DNA from: Polynucleobacter sp.
GTDB taxonomy: Bacteria > Pseudomonadota > Gammaproteobacteria > Burkholderiales > Burkholderiaceae
Direction: 5' to 3'
DNA: 56,999 bases
Assembly: GCA_016462905.1 (NCBI GenBank)
Contig: JAEMSI010000007.1
Span: forward strand, 1 to 56,999
Shown: one piece after another, positions 38,753 through 50,313 of the stretch
Position numbering within the stretch: position 1 is the first letter of the stretch
Layout of the letters: each line of letters starts with the position of its first letter
Made by a program: the position numbers and the translations under genes
Notes under the pieces: model-generated
The model's database searches: none
What the model saw: the letters and a program-made list of their open reading frames with translations, nothing else
What the model was told of the DNA's origin: nothing

Positions 38753-39409
38753 ATGACAACTGATCACCATAAAAATATTATTGAAACTGCATTACTGTGT
38801 GCCCAAGAGCCTTTGGCTGCGAATGAATTAGCACGCTTATTTACAGACCCAGTTTTATCTTCTACTGAAATTTTGGCTGTTCTGCACGATTTGCAAAAAG
38901 ATTGGCAGAGCCGTGGGATGGAGTTAGTGAATATTGCGACCGGTTGGCGCTTTCAAAGTCGTTTAGCCATGCGCGAATACTTAGATCGTTTAACCCCAGA
39001 GAAACCCCCCAAATATTCACGTGCTGTTTTAGAAACGCTAGCTATTATTGCTTATCGTCAACCCGTTACGCGTGGAGAGATTGAAGAGATCCGTGGGGTT
39101 GTCGTCAGCAGCAATGTGATGCGTCAATTGGAAGATCGGGGTTGGGTTGAGGTTGTGGGCCATAAAGATACGATTGGTCGTCCTGGTTTGTATGCGACCA
39201 CTAAACAATTTTTAGATGATCTGTCGCTAAAAGATTTACAAAGCCTTCCGGCATTAGAAGATGGCAAACCTGCATTAGAGGCCTTGGGTCAAGCAGTGAT
39301 TGAATTTGATTCGCAAAATGCGGAAGTTGAAACTGTGATTCCGCTCGAGGGAAATAATCCTGCCCATGAAGATTCATCAACCATAAGCGATTCCAATGAG
39401 CAGCGCTAA
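38753..39409 (+). CDS. scpB: Segregation and condensation protein ScpB
   Basis: ScpB joins SMC and ScpA in chromosome condensation. The 218-residue protein has paired winged-helix domains: [22 protein letters not shown] at the N-terminus and the typical [43 protein letters not shown] in the centre (about 106-148). The acidic tail after about 180 is variable. It overlaps the start of the rluB gene by 14 bases. scpA is not in the window. Confidence 0.95.
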   Translation: MTTDHHKNIIETALLCAQEPLAANELARLFTDPVLSSTEILAVLHDLQKDWQSRGMELVNIATGWRFQSRLAMREYLDRLTPEKPPKYSRAVLETLAIIAYRQPVTRGEIEEIRGVVVSSNVMRQLEDRGWVEVVGHKDTIGRPGLYATTKQFLDDLSLKDLQSLPALEDGKPALEALGQAVIEFDSQNAEVETVIPLEGNNPAHEDSSTISDSNEQR

Positions 39410-41150
39410 CGATATCGATTCACCAGTTCCGCCGTCAAGCCCCGTAGAGGCTGGTGAGACAGTTGCAGTGAATGAAGAATCTACACCAAAACGGTTTAAT
39501 CGTCCCAACCATAAATCGCGCGGTAAGTTTGGCCATAAAAATAAACGGCGTGAGCAGCGCGATGGTTCTGGGGAGCGGCAAAATTCGGGAGAACAAGCTC
39601 CTTCTGCTGCAAAGCAAAGTCACCTGATTGAGGAAAACGAGGCCCTTTTTGCCTCTGTAGTGTCGGGTGAATTTGACGCCAGCTTAGATGCGCCCGAGAT
39701 CCTGACCGAAGCAGTGGCAACTGAGTCTGGGCCAGTAGAAATTTCGCATGAGACTGCTGTAGAGCGGCGTGCCGCTAAAAAATCAGCACTTGATGATAGC
39801 GACGAGTCTGAACAACCCTCTGACTTAATCAATGATCCTTTGCAATTTACTAATTTAGATGAATTGCCACTGAGTTTGCGTGATGAAGTTTGGTCTGACC
39901 TAGATGGTTTGGATGATGATGCTGAGGACGAGGACACAGTCAAATTACATAAAGTATTGGCTGATGTGGGTATGGGGTCGCGCCGTGAGATGGAAGATTT
40001 AATTGTGCAGGGTCGCGTTTCAGTCAATAGCATGCCTGCGCATATTGGACAGCGCGTTGGCCCTAGTGATTTAGTGCGAATCAATGGTAAGTTAGTGCAT
40101 CGCAAAATCCAAACTAAACCTCCGCGCGTGATTTTGTATCACAAGCCGTCTGGTGAAATTGTGAGTCAAGCCGATCCCGAAGGAAGACCCAGTGTTTTTG
40201 ATCGCTTACCAAAGCCGCGTCAAGGGCGTTGGATTGCAGTAGGTCGTTTGGATTTCAATACCGAAGGCTTGTTGTTGTTTACTACCTCTGGTGAATTGGC
40301 GAATCGTTTAATGCACCCACGTTATGGTGTCGAGCGAGAATACGCAGTTCGTATTTTGGGTGAGTTGTCTGCTGAAAACATGACTCAATTGAAAAGCGGT
40401 ATTCAGCTTGATGATGGTCAGGCTCGTTTTCTTCGTTTAACCCCAGGCGGTGGCGATGGGGCTAACCGGTGGTATTCGGTTGCGTTGACTGAAGGACGTA
40501 ATCGTGAAGTGCGACGGATGTTTGAGACGGTTGGCCATGTGGTTTCACGTTTGATTCGTACGCGTTATGGCTTATTTGTTTTGCCTCCCCGCCTAAGACG
40601 GGGAAAATGGGAAGAAGTTCCTTTGGACGCAGTTGCGCAGTTAATGCGTTCGGCAGGATTAAAAGTCCCCTCAATGGCAAATTCAAAAGATAAAAATCCA
40701 GCGGGGCGAGCACCAAACCGCGACCCGAGTTCAGATCCCAATTTTCAGCCCGATCCAATGCAAACCTCAGTTTCGTATTGGGGATCGCGGGAGGCTTTGC
40801 AGATGGCAAGCCATCATAGTCAAGGCACTGCTCGGACCTCTGGAAATGGGGCAGGCAATTCTCAAGGCGGTGCTCATCAGGGCGGTCGCGGTAAACCGGG
40901 TGGTGGGAAGCATTTTGGCAATAAAACCAAGAAGGTGCACCATGGTTCAGGGTTTGTTCCACAAGGCGCTGCGGATGGCGGACCTAAACGGGGTAATGGT
41001 ACCGGCTCTGGTAACCGAAGCAGGGGCCCCAATACTGGAAATCCCCTTGGTGGTGGCGGTGGAAGACCCAATGGAGGGCGCCCCAGTAGCGGCCCCAAGC
41101 GTTTTGGGAAGGGACCCAGAAAACCGCGTAATCCCGGCGAAAGCTTCTGA
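39396..41150 (+). CDS. rluB: 23S rRNA pseudouridine synthase RluB with long flanking extensions
   Basis: RluB isomerises a uridine in helix 89 of 23S rRNA. The 584-residue protein has an S4-like RNA-binding domain (about 184-235, [21 protein letters not shown]) and the catalytic RsuA-type domain with [26 protein letters not shown], where the Asp is the catalytic residue. Long N-terminal (about 1-180, charged and Arg/Glu-rich) and C-terminal (about 425-584, Gly/Arg/Asn-rich) extensions are unstructured in appearance and have near-repeats of GG and RG. Such extensions are common in betaproteobacteria. Starts inside scpB. Confidence 0.92.
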   Translation: MSSANDIDSPVPPSSPVEAGETVAVNEESTPKRFNRPNHKSRGKFGHKNKRREQRDGSGERQNSGEQAPSAAKQSHLIEENEALFASVVSGEFDASLDAPEILTEAVATESGPVEISHETAVERRAAKKSALDDSDESEQPSDLINDPLQFTNLDELPLSLRDEVWSDLDGLDDDAEDEDTVKLHKVLADVGMGSRREMEDLIVQGRVSVNSMPAHIGQRVGPSDLVRINGKLVHRKIQTKPPRVILYHKPSGEIVSQADPEGRPSVFDRLPKPRQGRWIAVGRLDFNTEGLLLFTTSGELANRLMHPRYGVEREYAVRILGELSAENMTQLKSGIQLDDGQARFLRLTPGGGDGANRWYSVALTEGRNREVRRMFETVGHVVSRLIRTRYGLFVLPPRLRRGKWEEVPLDAVAQLMRSAGLKVPSMANSKDKNPAGRAPNRDPSSDPNFQPDPMQTSVSYWGSREALQMASHHSQGTARTSGNGAGNSQGGAHQGGRGKPGGGKHFGNKTKKVHHGSGFVPQGAADGGPKRGNGTGSGNRSRGPNTGNPLGGGGGRPNGGRPSSGPKRFGKGPRKPRNPGESF

Positions 41151-41151
41151 T

Positions 41152-41182
41152 TTGAATACGATTTTTCTGATTCAGCTATAAT
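41152..41182 (+). promoter_or_regulatory. Possible promoter before the rimP leader
   Basis: A perfect -10 element TATAAT (41177-41182) follows a partial -35, TTGAAT (41152-41157), at a spacing of 19. A transcript from about 41189 would reach the terminator at 41246-41271. Transcription start is not proven. Confidence 0.4.
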
Positions 41183-41188
41183 TACCAC

Positions 41189-41271
41189 ATCACACCGGCT
41201 GATGTTGAATACAACGTAGGCTGACCTGTTCTGGTTATTAAGAATATGGGCTTGTTAGCCCATTTTTTTTT
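41189..41271 (+). ncRNA. Candidate short RNA or attenuated leader upstream of rimP
   Basis: The 83-base stretch from the predicted promoter to the terminator holds a small hairpin (GTTG AATA CAAC) and ends in a classic terminator. It has no start codon with a ribosome-binding site. It could be a stable small RNA, or a leader whose terminator controls the rimP operon. I know no named family for it. Confidence 0.3.
41246..41271 (+). terminator. Rho-independent terminator or attenuator before rimP
   Basis: The 7-bp stem ATGGGCT/AGCCCAT with loop TGTT is followed by eight or nine T. It lies 66 bases before rimP and after rluB, so it may end rluB transcription, end a short RNA, or attenuate the rimP operon. 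Confidence 0.8.
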
Positions 41272-41337
41272 GCCAAATTGGTTTGCAAACAGGGTATTTA
41301 GGTGGGAAATTTGCTTTAGTTAGGGATTGGAACGATT

Positions 41338-41829
41338 GTGAAAGAGCAGCAGATTATTTCTGCCGAAGTAGAGAACTTAGGTTATGCGCTAGTCGATATC
41401 GAACGCGAGGGCAGGGGTTTGTTACGAATCACGATTGAGAATCCCGATTTTGAGCGAATGATTACAGTTTCTGATTGTGAGAAGGTAAGTCATCAACTGA
41501 CTTACACCATGGCAGTTGAAAATGTGCCGTATGAGCGTTTGGAGGTTTCTTCACCCGGGCTTGATCGTCCAGTGAAAACAGCAGCCGATTATGTTCGTTT
41601 TGCTGGAGTAGAAGTGGATTTGAAGTTACGCGTTGCTGTATCGGGACGTAAGAATTTTCGGGGGGTTTTGCAGGGCCTGGTTTCAGGTGCAGTGAATTCT
41701 CCCGATGCAAAATTTGGTTTGGTGTTTGAAACGAGCGATGGTGCTCAAGCGGAATTAGAGTTTTCTTTATCCGAGGTTGAAAAAACTCGGTTGGTCCCTG
41801 TAATTGATTTCAAAGGAAGAAAATCATGA
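41338..41829 (+). CDS. rimP: Ribosome maturation factor RimP
   Basis: RimP helps mature the 30S subunit. The 163-residue protein has the family blocks [24 protein letters not shown] and [26 protein letters not shown]. It starts with GTG and has a GGAA site ahead. It overlaps the nusA ATG (ATGA). First gene of the rimP-nusA-infB-rbfA-truB-typA operon. Confidence 0.96.
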   Translation: MKEQQIISAEVENLGYALVDIEREGRGLLRITIENPDFERMITVSDCEKVSHQLTYTMAVENVPYERLEVSSPGLDRPVKTAADYVRFAGVEVDLKLRVAVSGRKNFRGVLQGLVSGAVNSPDAKFGLVFETSDGAQAELEFSLSEVEKTRLVPVIDFKGRKS

Positions 41830-43304
41830 GTCGTGAAGTCCTCATGCTGGCAGAAGCGTTAGCACGTGAAAAGAATGTTGATCGCGAGATCGTATTTGAA
41901 GCCCTCGAATTGGCTTTGGCATCTGCCACAAAAAAACGGTATACCGAAGACGTTGACATTCGGGTATCGATTGATCGCAATAGCGGAGAGTATGAAACTT
42001 TCCGTCGCTGGCTGGTTGTTCCTGATGAAGCAGGCCTTCAAGAACCTGACAAAGAGGTCTTGCACTTTGAGGCAAAAGAGCAGATTCCCGATATGGAAGT
42101 GGGTGACTTTATCGAAGAGCAAATTGAGTCTTTGGCATTTGGTCGAATTGGGGCGCAAGCTGCTAAACAAGTAATTTTGCAACGTATTCGTGATGCTGAG
42201 CGCGAGCAAATTTTGAATGATTACCTCGAGCGTGGCGAAAAAGTCATGACGGGTACCGTAAAACGTGCCGATAAGAATGGCTTAATTATTGAATCAGGAC
42301 GCGTCGAGGCATTGCTGCGTCGTGATCAAATGATTCCTAAAGAGAATTTACGCTCTGGCGATCGGGTTCGTGCTTATATATTGAATGTGGATCGTGAGGC
42401 ACGTGGCCCACAGATTGAGTTATCTCGTACCTGCCCTGATTTTTTAATTAAATTATTTGAAAACGAGGTTCCTGAGATCGAGCAGCGTTTATTGGAGATT
42501 AAAGGCGCAGCACGCGACCCTGGGGTACGAGCCAAAATTGCCGTGGTTACTTATGACAAGCGGATTGATCCCATCGGTACCTGTGTTGGCGTTCGCGGTA
42601 CTCGGGTTACGGCTGTTCGCAACGAAGTCGCAGGTGAGGCAGTTGATATTGTGTTGTGGTCAGAAGACCCCGCGCAATTTGTGATTGGCGCCTTAGCCCC
42701 AGCACAAGTTTCTTCGATTGTGGTTGACGAAGAAAGGCATGCAATGGATGTTGTAGTGGATGAAGAAAATTTAGCTATTGCGATCGGACGGAGTGGACAA
42801 AACGTTCGCTTAGCTAGTGAATTAACGGGTTGGCAAATTAATATTATGACCCCCGAAGAGTCTGCTGAAAAATCTGAAAAAGAATCTGTGGTGGTTCGTC
42901 AACTCTTTATGGACAAACTGGATGTTGACCAAGAAGTCGCCGATATTTTGATTGAAGAAGGTTTTAATTCTTTAGAAGAAGTTGCTTACATTCCGCTTTC
43001 AGAAATGTTACAGATCGAAGCATTCGATGAAGATACAGTCAATGAGTTGCGTACTCGTGCGCGCGATTCCTTGTTGACCATGGAGTTGGCAAAAGAAGAG
43101 CGTGTTGAAGAGGTTTCGCAAGATTTGCGTTCGATGGATGGTTTAACTACCGAATTGATCGCGAAGTTAGCTGAGAACCAAGTTCATACGCGCGATGATT
43201 TAGCCGATTTGGCGGTGGATGAATTGGTAGAGATGACTACATTAGATGAAGACGCTGCGAAATCGCTCATCATGAAGGCGCGCGAACATTGGTTTAATGT
43301 ATGA
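41826..43304 (+). CDS. nusA: Transcription termination/antitermination factor NusA
   Basis: NusA binds RNA polymerase and modulates pausing, termination and antitermination. The 492-residue protein has the N-terminal RNAP-binding domain, an S1 domain ([30 protein letters not shown] near 140), two KH domains ([24 protein letters not shown] and [17 protein letters not shown]) and two C-terminal acidic repeats ([27 protein letters not shown]). Complete for the long gamma/betaproteobacterial type. Confidence 0.97.
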   Translation: MSREVLMLAEALAREKNVDREIVFEALELALASATKKRYTEDVDIRVSIDRNSGEYETFRRWLVVPDEAGLQEPDKEVLHFEAKEQIPDMEVGDFIEEQIESLAFGRIGAQAAKQVILQRIRDAEREQILNDYLERGEKVMTGTVKRADKNGLIIESGRVEALLRRDQMIPKENLRSGDRVRAYILNVDREARGPQIELSRTCPDFLIKLFENEVPEIEQRLLEIKGAARDPGVRAKIAVVTYDKRIDPIGTCVGVRGTRVTAVRNEVAGEAVDIVLWSEDPAQFVIGALAPAQVSSIVVDEERHAMDVVVDEENLAIAIGRSGQNVRLASELTGWQINIMTPEESAEKSEKESVVVRQLFMDKLDVDQEVADILIEEGFNSLEEVAYIPLSEMLQIEAFDEDTVNELRTRARDSLLTMELAKEERVEEVSQDLRSMDGLTTELIAKLAENQVHTRDDLADLAVDELVEMTTLDEDAAKSLIMKAREHWFNV

Positions 43305-43314
43305 GAGGAAGCGC

Positions 43315-46032
43315 ATGGCTACGACAACAGTAAAAGCACTGGCTGAGGAGCTAAAGCGAAGTTCTATCGACATTATCGAGCAGTTAAATGCCGCTGGAAT
43401 TTCTAAAGAATCGGAAAACGATAAGATCACCGATAAGGATAAGGCTGCCTTATTGGAGCACTTGCAGAAAGTACACGGCAGTGCTGAATCCGCAACTCGT
43501 AAAAAAATTACCCTAACTAAACGTGAAACCAGCGAGATTCGCCAAGCCGATTCCGCCGGACGAACTCGCACTGTGCAGGTTGAAGTTCGCAAGAAACGGG
43601 TATTGGTCAAACGGGATGAAAATGCCAAGTTAGATACGGAGCCGGTTGCTGAGGCAGTTCCTGAAAAAGCAGTTGAGAAAAAATCGATTCTTTCGGATGA
43701 GGAATTAGAAAAACGCGCACAAGAGGCATTGCGGCAAGCTGAATTATTAGCTCGTCAAGAAGCCGAAATGAAAGCGCTTAATGATGCTAAACAGGCGTCC
43801 ACATTAAAAAAATCAGAGGCTCCAGCAAAATCGTCGAAGGCAGATGCCGATGCCGAGAAAGCAAGTCAAGCTAAGGCAAAGCAGGATTTAGATGAGTTGC
43901 GGACACGAAGAGCAGCCGCTGAAGCAGAAGTGTCAGCGATTCGCGACATGATGAGTACGCCAGCGCGAGTTTTAAAGGCGCCTAGCGAAACAGCGGCTGA
44001 AGATGCGAAAAAGGGAACCCTACATAAGCCCGTTAAAGTAGAAGGCGCTGAAGAAAAGAAAAAACCCGTTAAAGTTGGCGGCAAATTAATTAAATCTTCC
44101 GAAACTTCTTCTACTTGGCAAGAAGAGGGCGCTAAGCGCAAAGTGGGATTAAAAGTGCGCGGCGATATGACCGGTGGTTTAGGCGGTGGTTGGCGCTCGG
44201 GTGGTGGTCGTAAAAAGCAGCAACAAACTCCCGAAGAAGCAGCGGCCAGTAATTTTCAAGCGCCCACTGAGCCGGTGGTGCGCGATGTCCATGTTCCAGA
44301 GACTATTACGGTAGCTGATTTAGCGCACAAAATGTCCGTTAAAGGAGCTGAGGTTATTAAGTTGTTAATGGGCATGGGGCAGATGGTCACGATTAACCAA
44401 GTGCTTGATCAAGATACAGCCATGATCTTGGTTGAAGAAATGGGTCACAAAGCCTATGCTGCCAAATTAGACGATCCGGATATTGACTTGGGCACCGAGC
44501 ATCACGATGCAATTCCTTTGCCACGTCCTCCGGTTGTCACAGTAATGGGTCACGTTGATCACGGCAAAACTTCTTTACTCGATAAAATTCGTGAAACGAA
44601 AGTAGCTTCCGGTGAAGCTGGCGGAATTACTCAGCATATTGGCGCCTATCATGTGGAAACACCGCGTGGCGTGATCACTTTTTTAGATACTCCTGGACAC
44701 GAAGCTTTTACGGCAATGCGAGCTCGTGGAGCCAAGGCGACGGATATCGTTATTTTGGTGGTTGCTGCGGATGACGGCGTGATGCCGCAAACAAAAGAAG
44801 CGATTCATCATGCGCGGGCTGCCAAAGTACCAATTGTGGTTGCGATTAATAAAATTGATAAACCAGAGGCTAATCCAGATCGAGTTAAGACTGAATTGGT
44901 AACCGAAGAAGTGGTCCCTGAGGATTACGGCGGCGATGTGCCCTTTATTTCCGTATCGGCAAAATCGGGTGAGGGAATCGACTCTTTACTTGAAAACGTG
45001 CTGTTACAAGCTGAAATCTTAGAATTAAAAGCCCCAAAAGATGCTCCTGCACAAGGCTTGGTAATTGAAGCTCGCCTTGATAAAGGGAAGGGTCCGGTAG
45101 CGACTATTTTGGTTCAGTCAGGTACCTTAAAACGAGGCGACATGTTGCTGGCAGGCCAGGCGTTTGGTCGTGTTCGCGCCATGTTAGATGAGAACGGTAA
45201 AGCCTGTAATGAAGCGGGACCTTCCATTCCGGTTGAGATACAGGGATTATCTGAAGTGCCTGATGCTGGTGAGTCGATTCAAGTAGTCCCCGATGAGCGC
45301 AAAGCGCGGGAAATTGCTTTGTTCCGTCAAGGCAAGTTCCGTGACGTGAAGCTAGCAAAACAACAGGCCGTCAAGCTGGAGAATATGCTCGAGAATATGG
45401 CGGAAGGCGCAGTGGAAGCAAAAATGCTGCCGATCATTATTAAGGCTGATGTTCAGGGATCCCAAGAAGCCTTATCGCAGTCTTTGCAAAAACTCTCTAC
45501 CAATGAAGTGAAGGTGCAGATTGTTCATGCGGCAGTGGGTGGTATTACTGAAACCGATGTGAATTTAGCGTTAGCATCTAAAGGCGTGATTATTGGATTT
45601 AATTCGCGTGCTGATGCGGTCGCTCGAAAACTCGCTGAAAATAACGGCGTTGATATTCGTTATCACAATATTATTTATGATGCGGTTGATGAAGTCAAAG
45701 CGGCTTTAAGCGGAATGCTAACTCCAGACAAGAAAGAAGAAATCACGGGGCTAGTGGAAATTCGCCAAGTATTTGCGGTTTCTAAAGTGGGCTCAATTGC
45801 TGGTTGTATGGTTTTGGAAGGCGTTATTAAACGCAACTCAAAAGCTCGCTTGTTACGGGATAACGTGGTGATTTGGACTGGTGAACTCGATTCATTAAAG
45901 CGGTTTAAAGACGATGCCAAAGAAGTTCGTGGTGGTTTTGAGTGCGGCTTGTCATTAAAAAATTACAACGATATTAAAGAAGGCGATCAGTTAGAGATAT
46001 TTGAAGTAACTGAAGTAGCTCGTACCCTTTAA
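43315..46032 (+). CDS. infB: Translation initiation factor IF-2
   Basis: IF-2 recruits fMet-tRNA to the 30S subunit. The 905-residue protein has an N-terminal IF2 domain, a long Lys/Glu/Ala-rich linker (about 90-290), and the GTPase domain with G1 GHVDHGKT, G3 DTPGHEAF, G4 NKID, followed by domains II to IV. The ATG at 43315 is preferred over 43297, which lies within nusA, because GAGAGGAAGCG stands in front of it. It continues the operon from nusA, 10 bases away. Confidence 0.97.
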   Translation: MATTTVKALAEELKRSSIDIIEQLNAAGISKESENDKITDKDKAALLEHLQKVHGSAESATRKKITLTKRETSEIRQADSAGRTRTVQVEVRKKRVLVKRDENAKLDTEPVAEAVPEKAVEKKSILSDEELEKRAQEALRQAELLARQEAEMKALNDAKQASTLKKSEAPAKSSKADADAEKASQAKAKQDLDELRTRRAAAEAEVSAIRDMMSTPARVLKAPSETAAEDAKKGTLHKPVKVEGAEEKKKPVKVGGKLIKSSETSSTWQEEGAKRKVGLKVRGDMTGGLGGGWRSGGGRKKQQQTPEEAAASNFQAPTEPVVRDVHVPETITVADLAHKMSVKGAEVIKLLMGMGQMVTINQVLDQDTAMILVEEMGHKAYAAKLDDPDIDLGTEHHDAIPLPRPPVVTVMGHVDHGKTSLLDKIRETKVASGEAGGITQHIGAYHVETPRGVITFLDTPGHEAFTAMRARGAKATDIVILVVAADDGVMPQTKEAIHHARAAKVPIVVAINKIDKPEANPDRVKTELVTEEVVPEDYGGDVPFISVSAKSGEGIDSLLENVLLQAEILELKAPKDAPAQGLVIEARLDKGKGPVATILVQSGTLKRGDMLLAGQAFGRVRAMLDENGKACNEAGPSIPVEIQGLSEVPDAGESIQVVPDERKAREIALFRQGKFRDVKLAKQQAVKLENMLENMAEGAVEAKMLPIIIKADVQGSQEALSQSLQKLSTNEVKVQIVHAAVGGITETDVNLALASKGVIIGFNSRADAVARKLAENNGVDIRYHNIIYDAVDEVKAALSGMLTPDKKEEITGLVEIRQVFAVSKVGSIAGCMVLEGVIKRNSKARLLRDNVVIWTGELDSLKRFKDDAKEVRGGFECGLSLKNYNDIKEGDQLEIFEVTEVARTL

Positions 46033-46041
46033 GTAGTTAAG

Positions 46042-46413
46042 ATGCATAAGACCAGCCCGCATCGCCATCAGCGTTTGGCCGATCAAATTCAGCGTGATTT
46101 AGCTGAATTGATTCGGCGTGAAATGCGTAATCCGAGTTTGGGTTTAATTACCTTGCAAGGGGTGGAGTTGTCACCTGATTTAGCACATGCCAAAGTTTTT
46201 TTTACTGTCTTGGGTGGCGAGCCAGAGCAAGCCTTAATGGCACTTCAGGACAAGGCGGGTTTTTTGCATTCCCTGCTATTTAAAATGATGCATACCCATA
46301 CCGTGCCTACTTTACATTTTGTTCATGACACCTCCGTTGAGCGCGGCATAGAAATGTCGAAGTTAATCGATCAAGCCTTGCTTTCAGATAAGAAAGCCGA
46401 TGCAAATGAATAA
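46042..46413 (+). CDS. rbfA: Ribosome-binding factor A
   Basis: RbfA is a small KH-type factor for 16S 5' end maturation. The 123-residue protein has [49 protein letters not shown] and [20 protein letters not shown], all family blocks. It follows infB by nine bases and overlaps truB by 14. Confidence 0.96.
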   Translation: MHKTSPHRHQRLADQIQRDLAELIRREMRNPSLGLITLQGVELSPDLAHAKVFFTVLGGEPEQALMALQDKAGFLHSLLFKMMHTHTVPTLHFVHDTSVERGIEMSKLIDQALLSDKKADANE

Positions 46414-47338
46414 GCGGATTGATGGGGTGGTCTTATTGGATAAACCCACCGGGATGAGTTCTCAACAGGCTGTTACAGCCGTCAAGCACGTATTTCATGC
46501 TGATAAAGCCGGCCATACCGGAACTCTAGATCCCCTTGCCACTGGTTTATTGCCAATTTGTTTGGGTGAGGCAACCAAGTATTCCCAAGATTTATTAGAT
46601 GCGGATAAAGCCTACATTGCCCGTTTACGATTTGGCATTACTACGGATACTGGTGATGCTGAAGGCGCTGTGATTGCTGAACAATCCACCGATCCACTTG
46701 ATGCGAGTAAGGCCAAACTTGCAATTGAAGCGATCTTGACCCAATTTACGGGGGCGATATCACAAACCCCGCCGATGTATTCAGCTCTAAAACGCGACGG
46801 TAAACCTCTTTATGAATATGCCCGCGCTGGAATGGAACTAGAAAGAGAGGTTCGAAATATTACGATTCATTCGATCCGTATCTTAGAAGTGCAGTGGCCT
46901 GAAGCCATGATTGAGGTGGTTTGTAGTAAGGGTACATACATTCGAGTTTTAGCTGAGGATATGGGTAAGACTTTGGGTTTTGGTGCTCATTTAGTGGGCT
47001 TACGCAGAACTATGGTGGGGCATTTACAACTTAAAAATTCAATTACTTTAGATGCCCTAAAAGAGTCTGCCGATGTAAACCAACTGCTTTTACCAGTAGA
47101 CGCCTTATTGCAAACGCTAACCCCGTTAACGGTCGATGAGCAACAGGCTAAGCGTTTGGAGATGGGGCAACGAGTGCCCTGTGTGATTTCAAATGAATCC
47201 GCATTAAAAAATTTGATATTTCGTATTTATCGGAGCAATCCAATTCCACAAAATTTTATTGGTACTGCAGATTGGCGGGCTGGCGTTCTGCATCCGCGAC
47301 GGTTTATCTCGCAACGTTTAATTCACTCTGTATCTTAA
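46400..47338 (+). CDS. truB: tRNA pseudouridine(55) synthase TruB
   Basis: TruB makes pseudouridine 55 in the tRNA T loop. The 312-residue protein has [17 protein letters not shown], the catalytic block [25 protein letters not shown] with Asp as the catalytic residue, and [17 protein letters not shown] [13 protein letters not shown]. The start could be the ATG at 46400 or 46406; both lie inside rbfA. Followed by typA. Confidence 0.96.
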   Translation: MQMNKRIDGVVLLDKPTGMSSQQAVTAVKHVFHADKAGHTGTLDPLATGLLPICLGEATKYSQDLLDADKAYIARLRFGITTDTGDAEGAVIAEQSTDPLDASKAKLAIEAILTQFTGAISQTPPMYSALKRDGKPLYEYARAGMELEREVRNITIHSIRILEVQWPEAMIEVVCSKGTYIRVLAEDMGKTLGFGAHLVGLRRTMVGHLQLKNSITLDALKESADVNQLLLPVDALLQTLTPLTVDEQQAKRLEMGQRVPCVISNESALKNLIFRIYRSNPIPQNFIGTADWRAGVLHPRRFISQRLIHSVS

Positions 47339-47366
47339 CAATTTATTTATTTTTTAAAGAAGTTTT

Positions 47367-49184
47367 ATGACCCTACGCGCCCTTCGAAATATTGCCATTA
47401 TTGCCCACGTCGACCACGGTAAAACCACCTTAGTTGATCAGTTACTTCGTCAATCGGGGACTTTCCGTAGCAATGAAAAAATCTCCGAAAGGGTGATGGA
47501 CTCGAACGACCTTGAAAAAGAGCGTGGCATTACTATTTTGGCTAAAAATTGTGCCGTCGAATACGATGGTACCCACATTAATATTGTCGATACTCCTGGC
47601 CACGCTGATTTTGGAGGTGAGGTTGAGCGTGTCCTTTCGATGGTCGACGGTGTTTTGTTGTTGGTGGATGCGGTTGAAGGACCGATGCCCCAAACGCGTT
47701 TTGTGACCAAAAAAGCCTTGGCCTTGGGTTTAAAGCCGATTGTGGTGGTCAACAAAGTCGATCGCCCTGGCGCTCGTTGCGATTATGTAATTAATGCCAC
47801 CTTTGAACTATTTGATAAGTTAGGCGCTACTGAGGAGCAATTGGATTTCCCTGTGGTTTTTGCTTCAGGATTAAATGGGTACGCTGGCATGACTGAGGAC
47901 GTGCGTGAAGGTAATATGCGCCCTTTATTTGATACCGTTTTAAAGTATGTGCCGCAACGTAAAGATGATCCTGATGGCCCCTTGCAACTGCAAATCTCAT
48001 CGATTGAGTACAGCACTTATGTTGGAAAAATTGGGGTGGGTCGTATTTTGCGCGGTCGTATTAAAGGCGGTATGGACGTGATGTGCATGAATGGGCCTGA
48101 AAGTACTCCCTTTAAAGGACGGATTAATCAGGTGTTGAAGTTTAAAGGACTTGAGCGTGAAATTGTCGAGGAGGCGATTGCGGGCGATATTGTATTAATT
48201 AACGGGATTGAAGAAGTAGCGATTGGTACGACGATTTGTTCTCCTGATCAACTCGATGCCTTGCCCATGCTAAAGATCGATGAACCTACTTTAACGATGA
48301 ATTTTATGGTGAATACCAGTCCCCTAGCAGGTCGTGAGGGTAAGTTCGTGACGAGCCGTCAAATTCGGGAGCGTTTAGATCGGGAGCTGAAATCGAATAT
48401 GGCATTGCGCGTTAAGGAAACCGATGACGATACTGTTTTTGAAGTGTCGGGTCGTGGAGAATTGCATTTGACGATTTTGGTTGAAAACATGCGGCGCGAA
48501 GGATATGAATTAGCAGTTTCTCGTCCACGCGTGGTATTCCATGAAGAAGATGGCGTCAAGATGGAGCCTTATGAGAATTTAACGGTTGACGTAGAAGATG
48601 CTACTCAGGGAAGCGTGATGGAAGACTTGGGTAAGCGTAAAGGTGAGCTATTGGATATGGTGAGCGACGGCAGAGGTCGTACTCGCTTGGAATATCGTAT
48701 TCCTGCTCGCGGTTTAATTGGTTTTCAAGGCGACTTTATGACCATGACGCGCGGGAATGGCTTAATGAGTCATACCTTTGATGCCTATGGACCTTGTAAA
48801 GATGGGGTCTTGGGCGAGCGTCATAATGGCGTTTTAATTAGCCAAGACGATGGTGAGGCAGTGGCTTACGCCCTCTGGAAGTTACAGGATCGCGGTCGCA
48901 TGTTTGTTTCGCCTGGCGATCCTTTATATGAAGGAATGATTATTGGTATTCATTCACGGGATAACGATTTAGTGGTCAATCCCATCAAGGGTAAGCAGTT
49001 AACTAACGTACGCGCTTCAGGAACCGATGAGGCGGTACGCTTAGTCAGCCCAATCGACCTCACCTTGGAATACGCAGTCGAATTTATTTCGGACGATGAG
49101 CTGGTGGAGGTCACTCCTAAAAGCATTCGTTTGCGTAAGCGCCATTTGAAAGAGCATGAACGTAAAAAAGCCTCAAGAGAGTAA
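47367..49184 (+). CDS. typA: Translational GTPase TypA/BipA
   Basis: BipA binds the ribosome and helps 50S assembly and stress growth. The 605-residue protein has G1 AHVDHGKTTLVDQLL, DTPGHADFGGEVERV, NKVDRPGARCD and the BipA C-terminal domain with RIPARGLIGFQGDFMTMTRGNGLMSHTFDAYGP. It overlaps the dusA start by 29 bases. Confidence 0.97.
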   Translation: MTLRALRNIAIIAHVDHGKTTLVDQLLRQSGTFRSNEKISERVMDSNDLEKERGITILAKNCAVEYDGTHINIVDTPGHADFGGEVERVLSMVDGVLLLVDAVEGPMPQTRFVTKKALALGLKPIVVVNKVDRPGARCDYVINATFELFDKLGATEEQLDFPVVFASGLNGYAGMTEDVREGNMRPLFDTVLKYVPQRKDDPDGPLQLQISSIEYSTYVGKIGVGRILRGRIKGGMDVMCMNGPESTPFKGRINQVLKFKGLEREIVEEAIAGDIVLINGIEEVAIGTTICSPDQLDALPMLKIDEPTLTMNFMVNTSPLAGREGKFVTSRQIRERLDRELKSNMALRVKETDDDTVFEVSGRGELHLTILVENMRREGYELAVSRPRVVFHEEDGVKMEPYENLTVDVEDATQGSVMEDLGKRKGELLDMVSDGRGRTRLEYRIPARGLIGFQGDFMTMTRGNGLMSHTFDAYGPCKDGVLGERHNGVLISQDDGEAVAYALWKLQDRGRMFVSPGDPLYEGMIIGIHSRDNDLVVNPIKGKQLTNVRASGTDEAVRLVSPIDLTLEYAVEFISDDELVEVTPKSIRLRKRHLKEHERKKASRE

Positions 49185-50256
49185 TTCAGAAAAGAGATTG
49201 GCGGTTGCTCCTATGATGGAGTGGACCGATCGCCATTGCCGATCTTTTCATCGTTTATTGTCGAAGAAGGCTGTTTTATATACTGAGATGGTCACCACGG
49301 GCGCCTTATTGCATGGCGATGTTCCGCGGCACTTGGATTTTTCAGAAATTCAACACCCAGTTGTGCTGCAGTTGGGTGGAAGCGAGCCAGATGAGTTAGC
49401 TCGCTGTGCTGCATTAGCCCAACAATGGGGTTACGATGAAATCGATTTGAATTGTGGGTGTCCATCTGAGCGGGTTCAGCGTGGCTCGTTCGGGGCTTGC
49501 CTAATGGCTGAACCCAATTTAGTCGCTGATTGTATTCGGGCTATGCGCTCTGCTTGTGACTTACCCATTTCAGTAAAACACCGTTTGGGCTTAGATTCGA
49601 TGGACGCCAGTGCATCCAAGGTTGATTATCAATTTCCCTTAAATTTTATCTTAGCGATTGCTGATGCGGGCGCTACCCAGGTTTCCATTCATGCGCGCAA
49701 TGCCGTATTAAAAGGCCTTTCCCCCAAAGAGAATCGCAGCAAACCACCCTTGCATTATGCAGTGGCTGCTCGCCTTCGAATTGATGCGCAAAAGCAATTT
49801 CCGCAACTAAAAGTGCTATTAAACGGGGGTCTTGAGAATAATGAAGCCATCGCCGCCCAATGGCAGTATTTTGACGGTTTTATGGTGGGAAGGGCGGCTT
49901 ATCATTTTCCAGCGATGTTGTTGGGGTGGGATGATTTGATTGAATCCCAGGGCGAAGCAGTTGGCTATTTATTTAGTGAGGCTGATTGGCATCGCGTGCA
50001 AATTGCCTTAGTTCAGCAAGTTCAAACTTGGTTGAAAGAGTGTCAAACACAACAAAAACCATTTTATTTGGGTGCTTTTACACGGCATATTCTAGGTTTA
50101 GCACACGGTAGAGCGGGCGCAAGGCGCTGGCGCCAACGTTTATCCGATCACCATGCTTTAGCCAAAGTTCAATCCCATGCAGCGATTAAAGAATTCTTTT
50201 TTGAGGCCAGTTTAGAACTGGGTGATTGGGCAGCCTTTGATCTTCAGGCTGTTTAA
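49156..50256 (+). CDS. dusA: tRNA-dihydrouridine synthase DusA
   Basis: DusA reduces uridines 20 and 20a in tRNA using FMN and NADPH. The 366-residue TIM-barrel protein has APMMEWTDRHCRSFHRLLS, YTEMVTTGALLHGD, the catalytic Cys in DLNCGCPSERVQRGSFGACLM and SVKHRLGLD, all DusA-type. The start at 49156 overlaps the end of typA. The tRNA-His gene follows on the same strand 57 bases away. Confidence 0.95.
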   Translation: MNVKKPQESNSEKRLAVAPMMEWTDRHCRSFHRLLSKKAVLYTEMVTTGALLHGDVPRHLDFSEIQHPVVLQLGGSEPDELARCAALAQQWGYDEIDLNCGCPSERVQRGSFGACLMAEPNLVADCIRAMRSACDLPISVKHRLGLDSMDASASKVDYQFPLNFILAIADAGATQVSIHARNAVLKGLSPKENRSKPPLHYAVAARLRIDAQKQFPQLKVLLNGGLENNEAIAAQWQYFDGFMVGRAAYHFPAMLLGWDDLIESQGEAVGYLFSEADWHRVQIALVQQVQTWLKECQTQQKPFYLGAFTRHILGLAHGRAGARRWRQRLSDHHALAKVQSHAAIKEFFFEASLELGDWAAFDLQAV

Positions 50257-50296
50257 GCAAAACGTTTGATAGGAAATAGGCCAATCTTGAAAAAGC

Positions 50297-50302
50297 TATA
50301 AT
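50297..50302 (+). promoter_or_regulatory. -10 element of the tRNA-His gene
   Basis: TATAAT lies 12 bases before the tRNA. No good -35 is seen at 16-18 bases upstream, so only the -10 is called. Confidence 0.45.
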
Positions 50303-50313
50303 GGCATTTCTAC

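Noticed and set aside
40462..41188. Open frames on the minus strand opposite rluB, Pro/Leu-rich
   Set aside because: The Pro/Leu content is the mirror of the Gly/Arg-rich tail of rluB; no independent support.
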